64,000 nt of DNA from Algoriphagus sp. AK58 (GCF_014324365.1 NZ_QEIG01000014.1:124001-188000), one strand, 5' to 3'. Positions 39,774 through 49,305 are shown, counted from the first letter of the stretch. The notes: a model not told the origin generated them from the sequence alone. Translations and numbers: made by a program.

Positions 39774-41504
39774 TTAGCTGAAATATGCCCTTAAGCCTTC
39801 GAGCTTCTCCACCAGTTGAGCTTCTACCTTTCGGTAGTCCTTTGGGTCTACCAGAGGAGTATTTACCGAGAAATAGTATTTGATCTTGGGTTCGGTACCT
39901 GAGGGACGGGCGGATATTTTGCTACCGTCAGCAAGATAGAACTGCATCACATTAGACTTGTCCATATCCAGTTTTTCTACTTGGCCTGATTTCACATGGG
40001 TGACGGTCGAATTTTTCACATCCACGATTTTGACCACCTCTGAACCATTCATGTCTTTTGGTGGATTAGTGCGGAAGTCTGCCATCAGTTTTTGGATCTG
40101 TTCGGCTCCGTCTTTTCCTTTTTTGGTCACAGAGATCAGAGACTCCTTATAGAAACCAAATTGGCTGTAGATTTCAGCTAAAACCTGAAATACGTTTTTG
40201 CCCTTTGTTTTGTAGTAGGCAATCACTTCTGCTACCATGGCACAGGCACTGACTCCGTCCTTATCCCGGACGAAATCACCCACCAGGTAACCATAAGATT
40301 CTTCACCGCCACCGATATACGTTTCTTTTCCTTCTAAGTCACGGATGATGGCTGCGATGTTTTTGAAACCGGTAAGAACATTGAAACACTTCACTCCGAA
40401 GCCTGTAGCGATTTCATTGATCAACTCGGTGGTCACGATGGTATTGACCATGAATTGTTTGCCATCGAGTTTCCCGGCTTCTTTCCATCGGGATAGCAAA
40501 TAATAGGAGAGGAGTGTGCCGGTTTGGTTTCCGTTCAAAAGTTCAAATTCACCTTTTTCATTTGGCACCACTGCCGCATAGCGGTCTCCGTCAGGGTCAC
40601 AGGCAAGGACCAATTCTGCACCTACCTTTTTCCCCAATTCAATAGAAAGCGTCAAGGCTTCAGCTTCCTCAGGATTGGGATAAATAACGGTTGGGAATGT
40701 GCCGTCTGGTTCGATCTGCTCTTTGACTACATGGATATTGTCAAATCCAAAGGCTTTTAATGCTGCCGGAACCATTTTGCCGGAAGCTCCATGGATCGGA
40801 GAGAAAACAATCGGCATGGATTTTTGGGCTTGGATTTCGGCTTTTGCCAAGCTTAGCCCCTTCACTTTTTCCAAGTAAATCGCATCGAAATCTTCTTCGA
40901 TATAGTGAATTAGGTCGTCATTTTTATTCCAGTTGACCAGGTCGAAAGAAGTGATCTTTTGTACTTCCTTGATTATGTTGTTGTCGTGAGGAGCCACCAC
41001 CTGTGCTCCGTCCTCCCAATATGCTTTGTAACCGTTGTATTCCTTGGGATTGTGGGATGCGGTGATCATCACACCGGATTTACATCCAAAATGCCGTACA
41101 GCGAAAGAAAGCATCGGAGTGGGACGCATCTCTCGGAAGTACATCACATGTATTCCGTTGGCAGTCAATACATCTGCTGTGGTCTTTGCAAACAGGGTAT
41201 TGTTGATCCGGCTATCGTGAGTAATGGCGACTTTGATTTCTTGTCCTGGAAAGCATTGCAAGAGGTAATTTGCCAATCCTTGAGTAGCCATCCCTACGGT
41301 GTAGACATTCATTCGGTTAGTACCCACACCCATAAGGCCTCGTAGGCCTCCTGTACCGAATTCAAGGTCTTGGTAGAAGGAATCCACCAATTCGGTTGGG
41401 TTTTCAGCGATTAATTTTCGGATAGATGCCTTGGTTTCAGCATCTACATTGCCATCAAGCCAACTTTGGGCTTTGCTTAAGATTGCAGGGTCGATAGAAC
41501 TCAT
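39774..41504 (-). CDS. Phosphohexomutase (phosphoglucomutase/phosphomannomutase family)
   Basis: A 576-residue alpha-D-phosphohexomutase. The phosphoserine loop is ITASHNPKEYNGYKAYWEDG (Ser in the SHNP motif), the metal loop is LACDPDGDRYA, the sugar-specific loop is IGGGEESYGYLVGDFVRDKD, and the phosphate-binding loop is ISARPSGTEPKIKYYF. Length and GEESY type are those of the PgcA-like phosphoglucomutases of Gram-positive and Bacteroidota bacteria. It interconverts glucose 1- and 6-phosphate (perhaps mannose). It stands alone. Confidence 0.95.
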   Translation of the reverse strand: MSSIDPAILSKAQSWLDGNVDAETKASIRKLIAENPTELVDSFYQDLEFGTGGLRGLMGVGTNRMNVYTVGMATQGLANYLLQCFPGQEIKVAITHDSRINNTLFAKTTADVLTANGIHVMYFREMRPTPMLSFAVRHFGCKSGVMITASHNPKEYNGYKAYWEDGAQVVAPHDNNIIKEVQKITSFDLVNWNKNDDLIHYIEEDFDAIYLEKVKGLSLAKAEIQAQKSMPIVFSPIHGASGKMVPAALKAFGFDNIHVVKEQIEPDGTFPTVIYPNPEEAEALTLSIELGKKVGAELVLACDPDGDRYAAVVPNEKGEFELLNGNQTGTLLSYYLLSRWKEAGKLDGKQFMVNTIVTTELINEIATGFGVKCFNVLTGFKNIAAIIRDLEGKETYIGGGEESYGYLVGDFVRDKDGVSACAMVAEVIAYYKTKGKNVFQVLAEIYSQFGFYKESLISVTKKGKDGAEQIQKLMADFRTNPPKDMNGSEVVKIVDVKNSTVTHVKSGQVEKLDMDKSNVMQFYLADGSKISARPSGTEPKIKYYFSVNTPLVDPKDYRKVEAQLVEKLEGLRAYFS

Positions 41505-41682
41505 TTTGGTTAAAAATTTCTGTGTGGTCTAAGTTATAGAAAATGTCAAAATATGCCATTCTACCTTGGAAAATGATCTTTGAAATAGTCTGAATATCCA
41601 AAGACAGGGAATTAAAAGGTTTTTGGTTTTTATTAGTTGAGATAAAACCTATTTTAGGAGATCAATTGCCCATAAAAATCAC

Positions 41683-42561
41683 ATGCTTTCCTCTTTAGCA
41701 GCAAAATTAACTTTTGCTTTAACCATATCTATCGTCCTTTTCATTCACTCAAATGCTGACAGGACTAAAAATAAATTGAGTCCTAAAGAGGCTAATTCTA
41801 TTGATTTAATCCTTGAAAAAGGCTTTTCAACCGAAGAAAAAGGATTCAATGCTGAACACATCAAAGTCAGGGAGTCCACCACTGAATTGCACGTGCAGGT
41901 GGGAGAGAAATTATTTGTTTTTGGAAAATCCCGGGGAACACTTGACAAAGTTAAAATAGGGATGCATGTGCTGACATTTGCTCAAGTACCTGGCACCGAA
42001 GGAATGGACAGTGGATTTAAGACCGTTTCTTGGAAAAAACTTAAAGATGGTTCGATTCAAATCCAATCCGCCTATGTCCCTTGGCCAAGTACCTTGACCT
42101 GGACTGTGATGGGCTCAGGGCATTTAAAAATGGAGGCAAACGGAAATTTTGATCTGAAACCTGCGGCTTCGATTGGTTTGGGTTTTGACTTTCCCAATCA
42201 GGAATTAATGACTTTGGATTGGAATGCAAAAGGGCAGGTAAATGGAGTATGGAGCAATAACCAGGATGGTTCCGATAAATTTGATCCTTTTTTCCTTCCG
42301 GGTATCGAACGGGTTAATCTGAAGTTTGAAGCTGTTGCTTTGGCGATTCGTTCAGAAACCCCCAATTTGATTCTTAAAGTTGGGGATTTAAAAAACCAAT
42401 CCTCCATACCCACCAAGTCTGACTTAAGCTTTTTGTTTGCAGGTCCAGAATCAAGCATTTCTCTGCTTTCTACTTTTGATGCTCCTTCGGGATTGCCTTC
42501 CGCAACATCTAGCAAGGATTTGACAGTCAGCCCAATGGTGTTGTGGTTTGATTTTCATTGA
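41683..42561 (+). CDS. Secreted protein of unknown function upstream of GH2
   Basis: A 292-residue exported protein with an N-terminal membrane/signal segment (LAAKLTFALTISIVLFIHSN) and a mostly beta-strand mature part (KVRESTTELHVQVGEKLFVF, GSGHLKMEANGNFDLKPAAS, LKFEAVALAIRSETPNLILK). The composition and strand spacing suggest a beta-sandwich, perhaps carbohydrate-related. No family is recognised. The GH2 gene begins 27 bases downstream, so the two are probably co-transcribed. Confidence 0.75.
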   Translation: MLSSLAAKLTFALTISIVLFIHSNADRTKNKLSPKEANSIDLILEKGFSTEEKGFNAEHIKVRESTTELHVQVGEKLFVFGKSRGTLDKVKIGMHVLTFAQVPGTEGMDSGFKTVSWKKLKDGSIQIQSAYVPWPSTLTWTVMGSGHLKMEANGNFDLKPAASIGLGFDFPNQELMTLDWNAKGQVNGVWSNNQDGSDKFDPFFLPGIERVNLKFEAVALAIRSETPNLILKVGDLKNQSSIPTKSDLSFLFAGPESSISLLSTFDAPSGLPSATSSKDLTVSPMVLWFDFH

Positions 42562-42588
42562 TTTCAATAAACCCTAACCCCCTGCACT

Positions 42589-44403
42589 ATGCGAAAATTT
42601 CTCTTTCTCCTAGTTGTGTTTACCAGTCATTGGACTTTTTCACAAACAGCCAGACTCAAGACTCCTTGGACTGATCAGGTCGATCCACAAGCTCCCCTCC
42701 CTGAATACCCGAGGCCTCAGTTGGTCCGCCCCAGTTGGCAAAATCTCAACGGTCAGTGGGACTTTGCCATTCTGCCAAAGGGAAGCCTTCCTGAAACTGG
42801 TTTTGCCGGTAAGATTACAGTTCCTTTTCCGGTAGAATCCTATTTGTCCGGAGTTCAGCAGACGGTGGGACCGGACAATGAGCTTTGGTATGAAAAATCA
42901 TTTGATCTAAACTTGGACAGAAAAGGCAAGAGGGTGCTTCTTCATTTTGGTGCGGTGGATTGGGAAGCTGAAATTTGGGTAAATGGAGTTGCTGTGGGCA
43001 AGCATCAGGGTGGATATGATGCGTTTTCTTTTGATATCACGGATCAATTGGTAAAAGCAAAAACTCAAAAAATCCGTGTCAGAGTATGGGATCCCAGTGA
43101 TTCAGGACCTCAGCCAAGAGGCAAGCAGGTTAAAGAACCAAAAGGCATCTGGTACACCCCTGTCATGGGAATATGGCAGACAGTGTGGGTAGAAACTGTT
43201 CCTGAAAGCTATGTTACCTCTGTTTTTTCCAATACAGATTGGGAAAATGGGGTACAGGTGTTTTATCCGGAAATTACAGGGGCAAAGCCTACACAAGAAG
43301 TGGAAGTTCTTGTCAAAGAAGGAACAACGGTCATTGGGTCCTTCAAAGGGAAAGTCAGTACACCTCTTCCAGTCAAATTGAACTCACCTAAAGCCTGGTC
43401 TCCAGATTCTCCGTTTTTATATGAGGTTTCGATAAGGCTAGTTGAGGGAAAAAAGCTGATCGAAGAAGTCAATTCTTATGCAGCCTACAGGGATATTCGG
43501 ATGGCAAAAACTTCTGACGGGTTTCAGCGCCTTTTCTTGAATGGAAAGCCTCTTTTTCAATATGGTCCTTTGGATCAGGGTTGGTGGCCGGATGGATTGT
43601 ATACCGCCCCAACTGACGAAGCCTTGCTCTTTGATATTGTGAAAACCCAAGAAATGGGCTTCAATATGATCCGAAAGCATGTGAAAGTAGAACCAGCCCG
43701 ATGGTACCACCACGCAGATCGTTTGGGCATGCTGGTGTGGCAGGACATGCCAAGTGGAGATATGGGCAACCGTTGGGAAGTGCGTCCCGGTGTAATTCGC
43801 GAAGGAGTGGAAAAAGTGAGAACTGCCGAATCTGAAGCCATCTTCAAAACCGAATGGAAAGAAATCATCCATGAATTCAAGTTTTTTCCTTCCATCGTCG
43901 TGTGGGTGCCTTTCAATGAGGCTTGGGGCCAATTCAAAACCGGAGAAATTACCAAAATGACCCGTGAATTAGATCCGACACGTCTGATCAATTCAGCTTC
44001 TGGGGGAAACTTTGAAATGGAAGGCTCCACGGTGGTGGGAGATATTCTGGATTTGCATAATTATCCCGATCCGGTGATGCCTGATCCAAAGATTTTTGGA
44101 GAAAAATCCATTATGGTGTTGGGAGAATTTGGAGGGCTCGGATTACCTCTGGAGGGACATACTTGGCAACAAAAGGACAATTGGGGCTATCAGAGCTTTA
44201 CTACTGCAGAAGAACTGAAGGCAAGATATTCGATTTTGATTGATGATTTGGCCAAGTATATCCCAAGAGGATTGGCTGCAGCTGTTTATACCCAGACGAC
44301 GGATGTGGAAATAGAAACCAATGGACTCATAACTTATGATCGGCAAATCATCAAAATCGCAGTGGAAGAGCTGAGAAAAATGCATGAGAAGCTGTATAAG
44401 TAG
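42589..44403 (+). CDS. Glycoside hydrolase family 2 protein (beta-galactosidase/glucuronidase-like)
   Basis: A 604-residue exported glycosidase with signal peptide MRKFLFLLVVFTSHWTFSQT. Domain order: GH2 sugar-binding domain (about 40-215: RPSWQNLNGQWDFAILPKG, WYEKSFDLNLDRKGKRVLLH), immunoglobulin-like domain (about 215-300), TIM barrel (about 305-600). The acid/base Glu444 is in VWVPFNEAWGQF and the nucleophile Glu513 in VLGEFGGLG. Such short GH2 enzymes are common in Bacteroidota and often act on beta-galactosides, mannosides or uronides; the exact substrate is not decidable. Confidence 0.93.
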   Translation: MRKFLFLLVVFTSHWTFSQTARLKTPWTDQVDPQAPLPEYPRPQLVRPSWQNLNGQWDFAILPKGSLPETGFAGKITVPFPVESYLSGVQQTVGPDNELWYEKSFDLNLDRKGKRVLLHFGAVDWEAEIWVNGVAVGKHQGGYDAFSFDITDQLVKAKTQKIRVRVWDPSDSGPQPRGKQVKEPKGIWYTPVMGIWQTVWVETVPESYVTSVFSNTDWENGVQVFYPEITGAKPTQEVEVLVKEGTTVIGSFKGKVSTPLPVKLNSPKAWSPDSPFLYEVSIRLVEGKKLIEEVNSYAAYRDIRMAKTSDGFQRLFLNGKPLFQYGPLDQGWWPDGLYTAPTDEALLFDIVKTQEMGFNMIRKHVKVEPARWYHHADRLGMLVWQDMPSGDMGNRWEVRPGVIREGVEKVRTAESEAIFKTEWKEIIHEFKFFPSIVVWVPFNEAWGQFKTGEITKMTRELDPTRLINSASGGNFEMEGSTVVGDILDLHNYPDPVMPDPKIFGEKSIMVLGEFGGLGLPLEGHTWQQKDNWGYQSFTTAEELKARYSILIDDLAKYIPRGLAAAVYTQTTDVEIETNGLITYDRQIIKIAVEELRKMHEKLYK

Positions 44404-44468
44404 ATTTTAGACAAAAGACCCTAGAAATTAAATATAAGACACAAGATTCTAGAGGCTTTCAATCCTTC

Positions 44469-44502
44469 AACTTTTTCCAAAGTTTGGAACTTTGGAAAAG
44501 TT
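44469..44502. repeat. Intergenic hairpin repeat
   Basis: AACTTTTTCCAAAGTT (44469-44484) and AACTTTGGAAAAGTT (44488-44502) form a near-perfect inverted repeat (one base bulge) around TGG. Repeats of this type are scattered between genes in Bacteroidota genomes. It is not followed by a T-run, so it is not a typical terminator. Confidence 0.5.
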
Positions 44503-44540
44503 TTCCATTCGATGCCCTAGGTCTGCGGAAAAGAAAACAA

Positions 44541-44567
44541 GAAAAGCCGGGTTTTGCCCGGCTTTTC
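44541..44567. terminator. Bidirectional terminator
   Basis: GAAAAGCCGGG (44541-44551) and CCCGGCTTTTC (44557-44567) form a perfect 11-bp stem with a TTTTG loop between the convergent GH2 gene and hppD. The rest of the 261-base spacer is described as a finding. Confidence 0.8.
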
Positions 44568-44664
44568 TCGTTCATTAAGATTTTTACTTCAGACTTTAAA
44601 TTCTTGCGTCCAGCCTCTTGCTTCTAAAGTCTAACGTTTTGTGTCTAACTTCTAAAGTATGGCC

Positions 44665-45759
44665 TTACAAGTTACCTCTCAGTTCCTGTTCTCTTTCAAT
44701 CGCTTCAAACAGGGCTTTGAAATTACCTTTGCCGAAAGAAGTCGCTCCTTTTCTTTGGATAATCTCGAAGAATAAGGTAGGCCTGTCCTGAACTGGTTTG
44801 GTGAAAATCTGAAGCAGGTAACCTTCTTCGTCCCGGTCTACCAGGATGTTGAGGTCTTTTAGTGGCTGAAGATCTTCGTCGATTTTTCCGACTCGGTCTA
44901 GCAGATCATCATAATAGGTCGCAGGCACTTCCAAAAACTCCACACCTCTTCGTCTCAACTCACTCACCGTGTGGATGATATTATCAGTAGCAATAGCCAT
45001 GTGCTGAACTCCCGCTCCTCCGTAGAAATCCAAATACTCTTCAATCTGTGACTTTTTCTTTCCTTCTGCTGGTTCGTTGATTGGGAATTTGATATAGCCA
45101 TTTCCGTTGGAAACCACCTTGGACATCAGGGCGGAGTATTCCGTGGAGATGTCTTTGTCATCGAAGGTGATCAAAAGCTTGAAGCCCATTACCTCTTCAT
45201 AGAATTTCACCCATTTGTTCATTTCTCCCAAAGCCACATTGCCTACGCAGTGGTCAATGTATTTCAGACCTATTGGCGTGGCTTGATAGGTGCTTTTTCT
45301 TGGCTTGAAGCCTGGCAAGAACACGCCCTTGTAGTTCTTTCGCTCTACAAAGGTGTGGATGGTATCTCCATAGGTTTTGATGCTGGCAATTTTTACTTCT
45401 CCATTTTCGTCCTTCAAAACGGTAGGTTCACCGGCTGACACGGCACCACGGGAAGTAGTTTCTTTCCAGGATTTCTCCGCATCGTCTACCCAAAGAGCCA
45501 ACACTTTTACCCCGTCACCATGCTTTAGAATATGTTGATTGATTGCATGCTCAGAAGAAAGAGGGGAAGTGAGGACCAATCGAATTTTGTCTTGCTTCAA
45601 CACATAGGATGCACGGTCTTTCACACCGGTCTCGGGTCCGGAGTAAGCGATCAGTTCAAATCCGAAGGCATATTGATAGAAGAGAGCACTTTGCTTGGCA
45701 TTGCCTACGTATAGCTCTACGTAATCCGTCCCGTTGATGGGGAGAAAGTCTTCAGTCAT
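44665..45759 (-). CDS. hppD: 4-hydroxyphenylpyruvate dioxygenase
   Basis: A 364-residue non-heme iron dioxygenase that turns 4-hydroxyphenylpyruvate into homogentisate in tyrosine breakdown. Both halves have the VOC fold. The iron ligands are visible in the second half: His in YIDHCVGNV, His in GVQHMAIATD and Glu in LFFEIIQRKG. The conserved C-terminal end is KGATSFGKGNFKALFEAIER. The length is normal. No other tyrosine-degradation gene (hmgA, fahA) is adjacent. A -7 box TACCTTTG is found 32 bases upstream. Confidence 0.95.
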   Translation of the reverse strand: MTEDFLPINGTDYVELYVGNAKQSALFYQYAFGFELIAYSGPETGVKDRASYVLKQDKIRLVLTSPLSSEHAINQHILKHGDGVKVLALWVDDAEKSWKETTSRGAVSAGEPTVLKDENGEVKIASIKTYGDTIHTFVERKNYKGVFLPGFKPRKSTYQATPIGLKYIDHCVGNVALGEMNKWVKFYEEVMGFKLLITFDDKDISTEYSALMSKVVSNGNGYIKFPINEPAEGKKKSQIEEYLDFYGGAGVQHMAIATDNIIHTVSELRRRGVEFLEVPATYYDDLLDRVGKIDEDLQPLKDLNILVDRDEEGYLLQIFTKPVQDRPTLFFEIIQRKGATSFGKGNFKALFEAIEREQELRGNL

Positions 45760-45790
45760 GGTAAGTTACGTTTGGGTTAAATTCAGAATT

Positions 45791-45798
45791 CAAAGGTA
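45791..45798 (-). promoter_or_regulatory. Promoter -7 box for hppD
   Basis: On the minus strand TACCTTTG (plus CAAAGGTA at 45791-45798) is a perfect TAnnTTTG 31 bases before the ATG at 45759. No TTG is seen at the ideal -33 distance. Confidence 0.45.
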
Positions 45799-45943
45799 AA
45801 AACAAAGCCAAATATTATTTGGTTTCACGCCATCTTTTTTCGATGGTATGTGAAGGGATACGTTAAGGTTTAGGCGATCTTTTTCAGAAAAAAACCATTT
45901 TTTTTCTGCTAATGGTGACCTAACACTTCTTCATCACCTCTTT

Positions 45944-46945
45944 TTACTCCTGTGGATTCTTATTTGTCCAAAGGGAAATCCAAGCCATGATCAAAAACGC
46001 CAAAGCCCAAGTGCCAATACCGGGGAGAAATGCCAAACTAAAGAGGATAAGGTAATAGGGAACAGCCAATACAAATCCTATCAGAAACTTCCAGGTAGAG
46101 GTGAAAACCTCATCTTTCACCTTGGGCTGTATCCAAAGCCAAATCCAGTACAAAGGAAGATGAAAAATCTTCATCACTTTGTTGGTCAAGGAGCTGATGG
46201 GGTAAACCTTCGAGGTTATTTTTCCTGTACTTACATATTGATCTACTTCGGATTTGTCACTGACATCTACGCCTTGCACGAGTAATTCCTGTAATTTCTC
46301 CTCGTAGTTTTCATCAGGAATATCCACTACCAAAGACTTAAGCGCAGCTTCCACTTTTTTGGTCAACTTTCCGGATTGGGAGGGAGGCATGTCCACCGGA
46401 ATGCATTTTCCAAAGGTGAGTCGAACTATACTTCCTGAGCGTTTGTGAGCGCTGAAGTCTATTCCTACAGGTAATATGACCGGCTTTGAGTCGGGATATT
46501 TTTCCAGTAGTCCAAAAGCCATTCTCGTAAATCCCTTGCTCAAAGGTCTTACATTACGCACTAGGCTATGACTGCCTTCGGCAAAAATGATCACACAACC
46601 GTTTTTCCTTAATACTTCATTCGTCTGCTCGAATGTTTGCTGATTTTGCTGGATGGTGGAAAATCCATCTCTGACCCGATAAACGGGAAGCATGCGGATA
46701 AAACGCAGGAGTTTGTCCGCAATCGGGTTTTTGAAAACCGAGGCGCGGGTCAAGAAATAGGGATTCAGCCGCGTATGGGTAGCCAACAAAAGGGGGTCAA
46801 TCAAGGCATTTTGATGATTGGCAACCAAAATTACCGGACAATTTTTGGGTAAGTTCTCTTTTCCTTTGACAATGATTTTTTTGAAGTAACCATGCAGGGC
46901 CACTTTAACCAAAAGCCTTAAAATAGCGTTGACAAAATCCTTCAT
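45944..46945 (-). CDS. PlsC-type lysophospholipid acyltransferase
   Basis: The ATG at 46945 overlaps the stop of the upstream BASS gene (ATGA), so the start is there; the 333 residues begin MKDFVNAILRLLVKVALHGY. Acyltransferase motifs of the PlsC fold are visible: NHQNALIDPLLL (NHxxxxD, active His replaced by N-H-Q form), PVYRVRDGFST, and FAEGSHSLVRNVRP. A C-terminal part with two or more membrane helices (LPLYWIWLWIQPKVKDEVFT, FLIGFVLAVPYYLILFSLAF) follows. It acylates lysophosphatidate-like lipids. The overlap links it to sterol/organic anion transport, but the reason is not clear. Confidence 0.88.
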   Translation of the reverse strand: MKDFVNAILRLLVKVALHGYFKKIIVKGKENLPKNCPVILVANHQNALIDPLLLATHTRLNPYFLTRASVFKNPIADKLLRFIRMLPVYRVRDGFSTIQQNQQTFEQTNEVLRKNGCVIIFAEGSHSLVRNVRPLSKGFTRMAFGLLEKYPDSKPVILPVGIDFSAHKRSGSIVRLTFGKCIPVDMPPSQSGKLTKKVEAALKSLVVDIPDENYEEKLQELLVQGVDVSDKSEVDQYVSTGKITSKVYPISSLTNKVMKIFHLPLYWIWLWIQPKVKDEVFTSTWKFLIGFVLAVPYYLILFSLAFLPGIGTWALAFLIMAWISLWTNKNPQE

Positions 46946-47844
46946 GAGCTTTTTTTCCAAATGCTGGCAATGGTCATCCCGGAAATCAAATGCCAAATAC
47001 CCCACCAAGCGGTGATGATCGCCATTCCTCCCAGGCCCTCAAAATACGTGAAAATCAACACCAGCCCCAAGCCAGAATTTTGGATTCCCGTTTCGATGGT
47101 GAGCGTTTTTACATCAGGCAGTGGTAGATTTCCAAGTTTTCCGGTAATATATCCAGCAGACAAGGCGACAAAATTATGAGCCAAAACCCATAAAAAAATC
47201 ATTCCAATGTAGGTTAAAAACAAGTCAAAGTTGCCGGCAAAGGCTAAAATGACAAAAGCTGCAAATATCAGGATGCTGAGAGGTTTAAGCAGCTTAGAGG
47301 CTCTATCTGCCCAAAAGGGTAGTCTCTGGCGTGTTAAGATTCCCAATATCAAGGGGATTCCCAAAATGATTCCCACCGTGAAAAAGACTTCACCGATGTC
47401 CAAGCTAATCTCTCGGAGCAACAGAGAAGTGGGTTCGTAAAGTCCTGCCCAAAGTGTGAAATTCAGAGGAGTGACCAAGATAGCAGCAAGAGTGGAAAAG
47501 GCTGTAAGACTGACAGATAGCGCAGTGTTTCCCTTGGCCAGGTTGGTTAGAAAATTAGAGACATTTCCTCCCGGGCAGGCTGCTACTAAAAACATTCCCA
47601 GTGCAACACTCGGAGGGGGCTGAATCCAATGAATTAAAATCCAAGTCAGAAATGGCAAGAAAAGAAACTGGGAAAAAACACCAAGAAAGAAGCTCTTGGG
47701 GTTTTTGACCAAATACCTGAAATCCTGCCACTTCAGATCCAAAGCGACCCCATACATGATAAGCGCTAGCGCTAAGTTGAGCAAGATTAAATCTCCCTGA
47801 GAAAAATTGAGCCGAATCGAATCTAAAGGATTGGGTGAAGTCAT
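46942..47844 (-). CDS. Bile acid:sodium symporter family (BASS) transporter
   Basis: A 300-residue inner-membrane protein with about nine to ten helices of the BASS/SBF family: LALALIMYGVALDLKWQDFR, SQFLFLPFLTWILIHWIQPP, and the sodium-site segment GMFLVAACPGGNVSNFLTNL, with ETGIQNSGLGLVLIF late in the protein. Members carry organic anions such as bile acids, pantoate or pyruvate with sodium; the natural substrate here is probably not bile acid. It overlaps the acyltransferase gene by 4 bases. Confidence 0.92.
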   Translation of the reverse strand: MTSPNPLDSIRLNFSQGDLILLNLALALIMYGVALDLKWQDFRYLVKNPKSFFLGVFSQFLFLPFLTWILIHWIQPPPSVALGMFLVAACPGGNVSNFLTNLAKGNTALSVSLTAFSTLAAILVTPLNFTLWAGLYEPTSLLLREISLDIGEVFFTVGIILGIPLILGILTRQRLPFWADRASKLLKPLSILIFAAFVILAFAGNFDLFLTYIGMIFLWVLAHNFVALSAGYITGKLGNLPLPDVKTLTIETGIQNSGLGLVLIFTYFEGLGGMAIITAWWGIWHLISGMTIASIWKKSS

Positions 47845-47986
47845 TGCCCGAAAATCACCCGAAATGAGGAAAAAACAAAATGCTCTTCGGTAAAACAGGT
47901 TCTTCGAAGTTGATTTGGGTATCTACATTAGATTAGGATTACAGGAAGATAGTTGGGAACTTGGAGTACCCTTGTCCATCGTCCGC

Positions 47987-48346
47987 ATGATTAAGTTTCA
48001 GATTGTCCCCAAACTTCCAGCTATCGACCTCGAACAGACTCGGCAATATTATGAAGATCAACTTATGTTTATGACCCAAAGCCGTTATCCAGAGTACCTG
48101 ATCATGTCCAAAGGACCGGCTGAAATCCACTTTTTCAGCTTTCCGGATCTGGATCCGCTCACCAATTATGCCATGATCTATATCCGAATCCTACAAGGAA
48201 TCGAAGAGCTTTATCACGAGTATTTGGATAGAGGAGTAGCCATACACCCAAATGGTTCTTTAGAAGTAAAGAATTGGGGAGTAAAGGAATTTTCACTATT
48301 AGACCCCAATCACACACTGCTGACTTTTGGTCAGAGAATTTCTTAA
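47987..48346 (+). CDS. VOC (glyoxalase/bleomycin resistance) family protein
   Basis: The ATG at 47987 (MIKFQIVPKLPAIDLEQTRQ) is preferred to an upstream TTG and gives 119 residues, the usual length of one VOC module pair. The strand-helix pattern FQIVPKLPAIDLEQTRQYYE, IHFFSFPDLD, YIRILQGIEELYHEYLDRG, EFSLLDPNHTLLTFGQ is that of bleomycin-resistance-like proteins; the N-terminal metal position is not a clear His. It may bind a small ligand. It is a single gene convergent with the head-GIN gene, only 5 bases apart. Confidence 0.8.
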   Translation: MIKFQIVPKLPAIDLEQTRQYYEDQLMFMTQSRYPEYLIMSKGPAEIHFFSFPDLDPLTNYAMIYIRILQGIEELYHEYLDRGVAIHPNGSLEVKNWGVKEFSLLDPNHTLLTFGQRIS

Positions 48347-48351
48347 GCTGA

Positions 48352-49062
48352 TTATTTCGGTTCCACTTTTCCGATTCCACTTACCTCTTTCTTGGTCACA
48401 TTAGGATTGCCGCTGTAGGTCACTTTGCCGATGCCATCTACTTTCATTGATAGATTTCCTTCGCAGTGCACGTCCATTTTTCCAATGCCCGAACTCACCA
48501 AATCCATATCTTGGGCAATGAGTTTCGAGGCCTCGATGCTGCCTATTCCTTCGTTTTTGATCGAAACACGGTCCGCTTTTCCTTTTAGTTCCATTTTCCC
48601 CACCAAATTGAGGTTAGCGTCCAACTGCTGGGCCTCAAATTCCAATTTCAAATTTCCCACTCCATCTCCATTGATTTTGACTTGATCCACGATAAATGAG
48701 CCGGTAGTCTGGATATTTCCCACCCCATCAAATTCAAATTCTTTCAGACTGGCTATGGATAGATCGACCCGAAGTTCCTTGTTGTCAAAAATGCTCGAAT
48801 TGAATTCTTCCATCTCTAAAATCAACAGATCACCGTCCTGAGTGATTTTAAGGTGCTCTGCAAGTTCAGAACTCCCATCCATAGTAATACTTTCCTGATC
48901 TGATTGGGTGAGGTAAAGGTTAAATACGCCGTTGATACGGAGTCTGGATACTCCGTCAAGTTCACGCTCTTCGGAATAGCGATTATCGGAAGTGCCCTCT
49001 GAATTTCGGCAGGAGCCTACAGCAAGGCCTGTAAGTAGGAGAAGGAAAAATTTAGCTTTCAT
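48352..49062 (-). CDS. Head-GIN domain (DUF2807) lipoprotein
   Basis: The ATG at 49062 starts a lipoprotein signal (MKAKFFLLLLTGLAVGSCRN, Cys18); 236 residues. The mature part is one long beta-helix-like solenoid with the GIN pattern repeated: DGVSRLRINGVFNLYLTQSD, SLKEFEFDGVGNIQTTG, INGDGVGNLKLE, NLVGKMELKGK, IKNEGIGSIEAS, SSGIGKMDVHCE, KVDGIGKVTYSG, VSGIGKVE. Such proteins occur in Bacteroidota as surface lipoproteins of unknown role, perhaps polymer binding. Confidence 0.88.
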   Translation of the reverse strand: MKAKFFLLLLTGLAVGSCRNSEGTSDNRYSEERELDGVSRLRINGVFNLYLTQSDQESITMDGSSELAEHLKITQDGDLLILEMEEFNSSIFDNKELRVDLSIASLKEFEFDGVGNIQTTGSFIVDQVKINGDGVGNLKLEFEAQQLDANLNLVGKMELKGKADRVSIKNEGIGSIEASKLIAQDMDLVSSGIGKMDVHCEGNLSMKVDGIGKVTYSGNPNVTKKEVSGIGKVEPK

Positions 49063-49305
49063 AGTTTGGTCGGTTTTTTTATTCAAAACAGATATAGAAA
49101 TATCCGTGCTAATTATCAAACTGCAAGATTTTCAGGTATTTATTCTTTTTTATCTTGGAAAAATGTATCCAACCGAACACAAGTGTCCGATTTTAGATCA
49201 GTTGTTTTTTGGCAAATCCCTTTTTTCGCTTCTAATGAGGCATTTTTTAGCCTGGCATTTTTCTGGTTTTAGAACGCGAGATTTTAAACCAACTTATTAT
49301 TTACT

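Noticed and set aside
43438-43932. Long antisense frame (164 codons) in the GH2 gene
   Set aside because: It is a shadow of the GH2 coding strand with no domain, promoter or conserved start.
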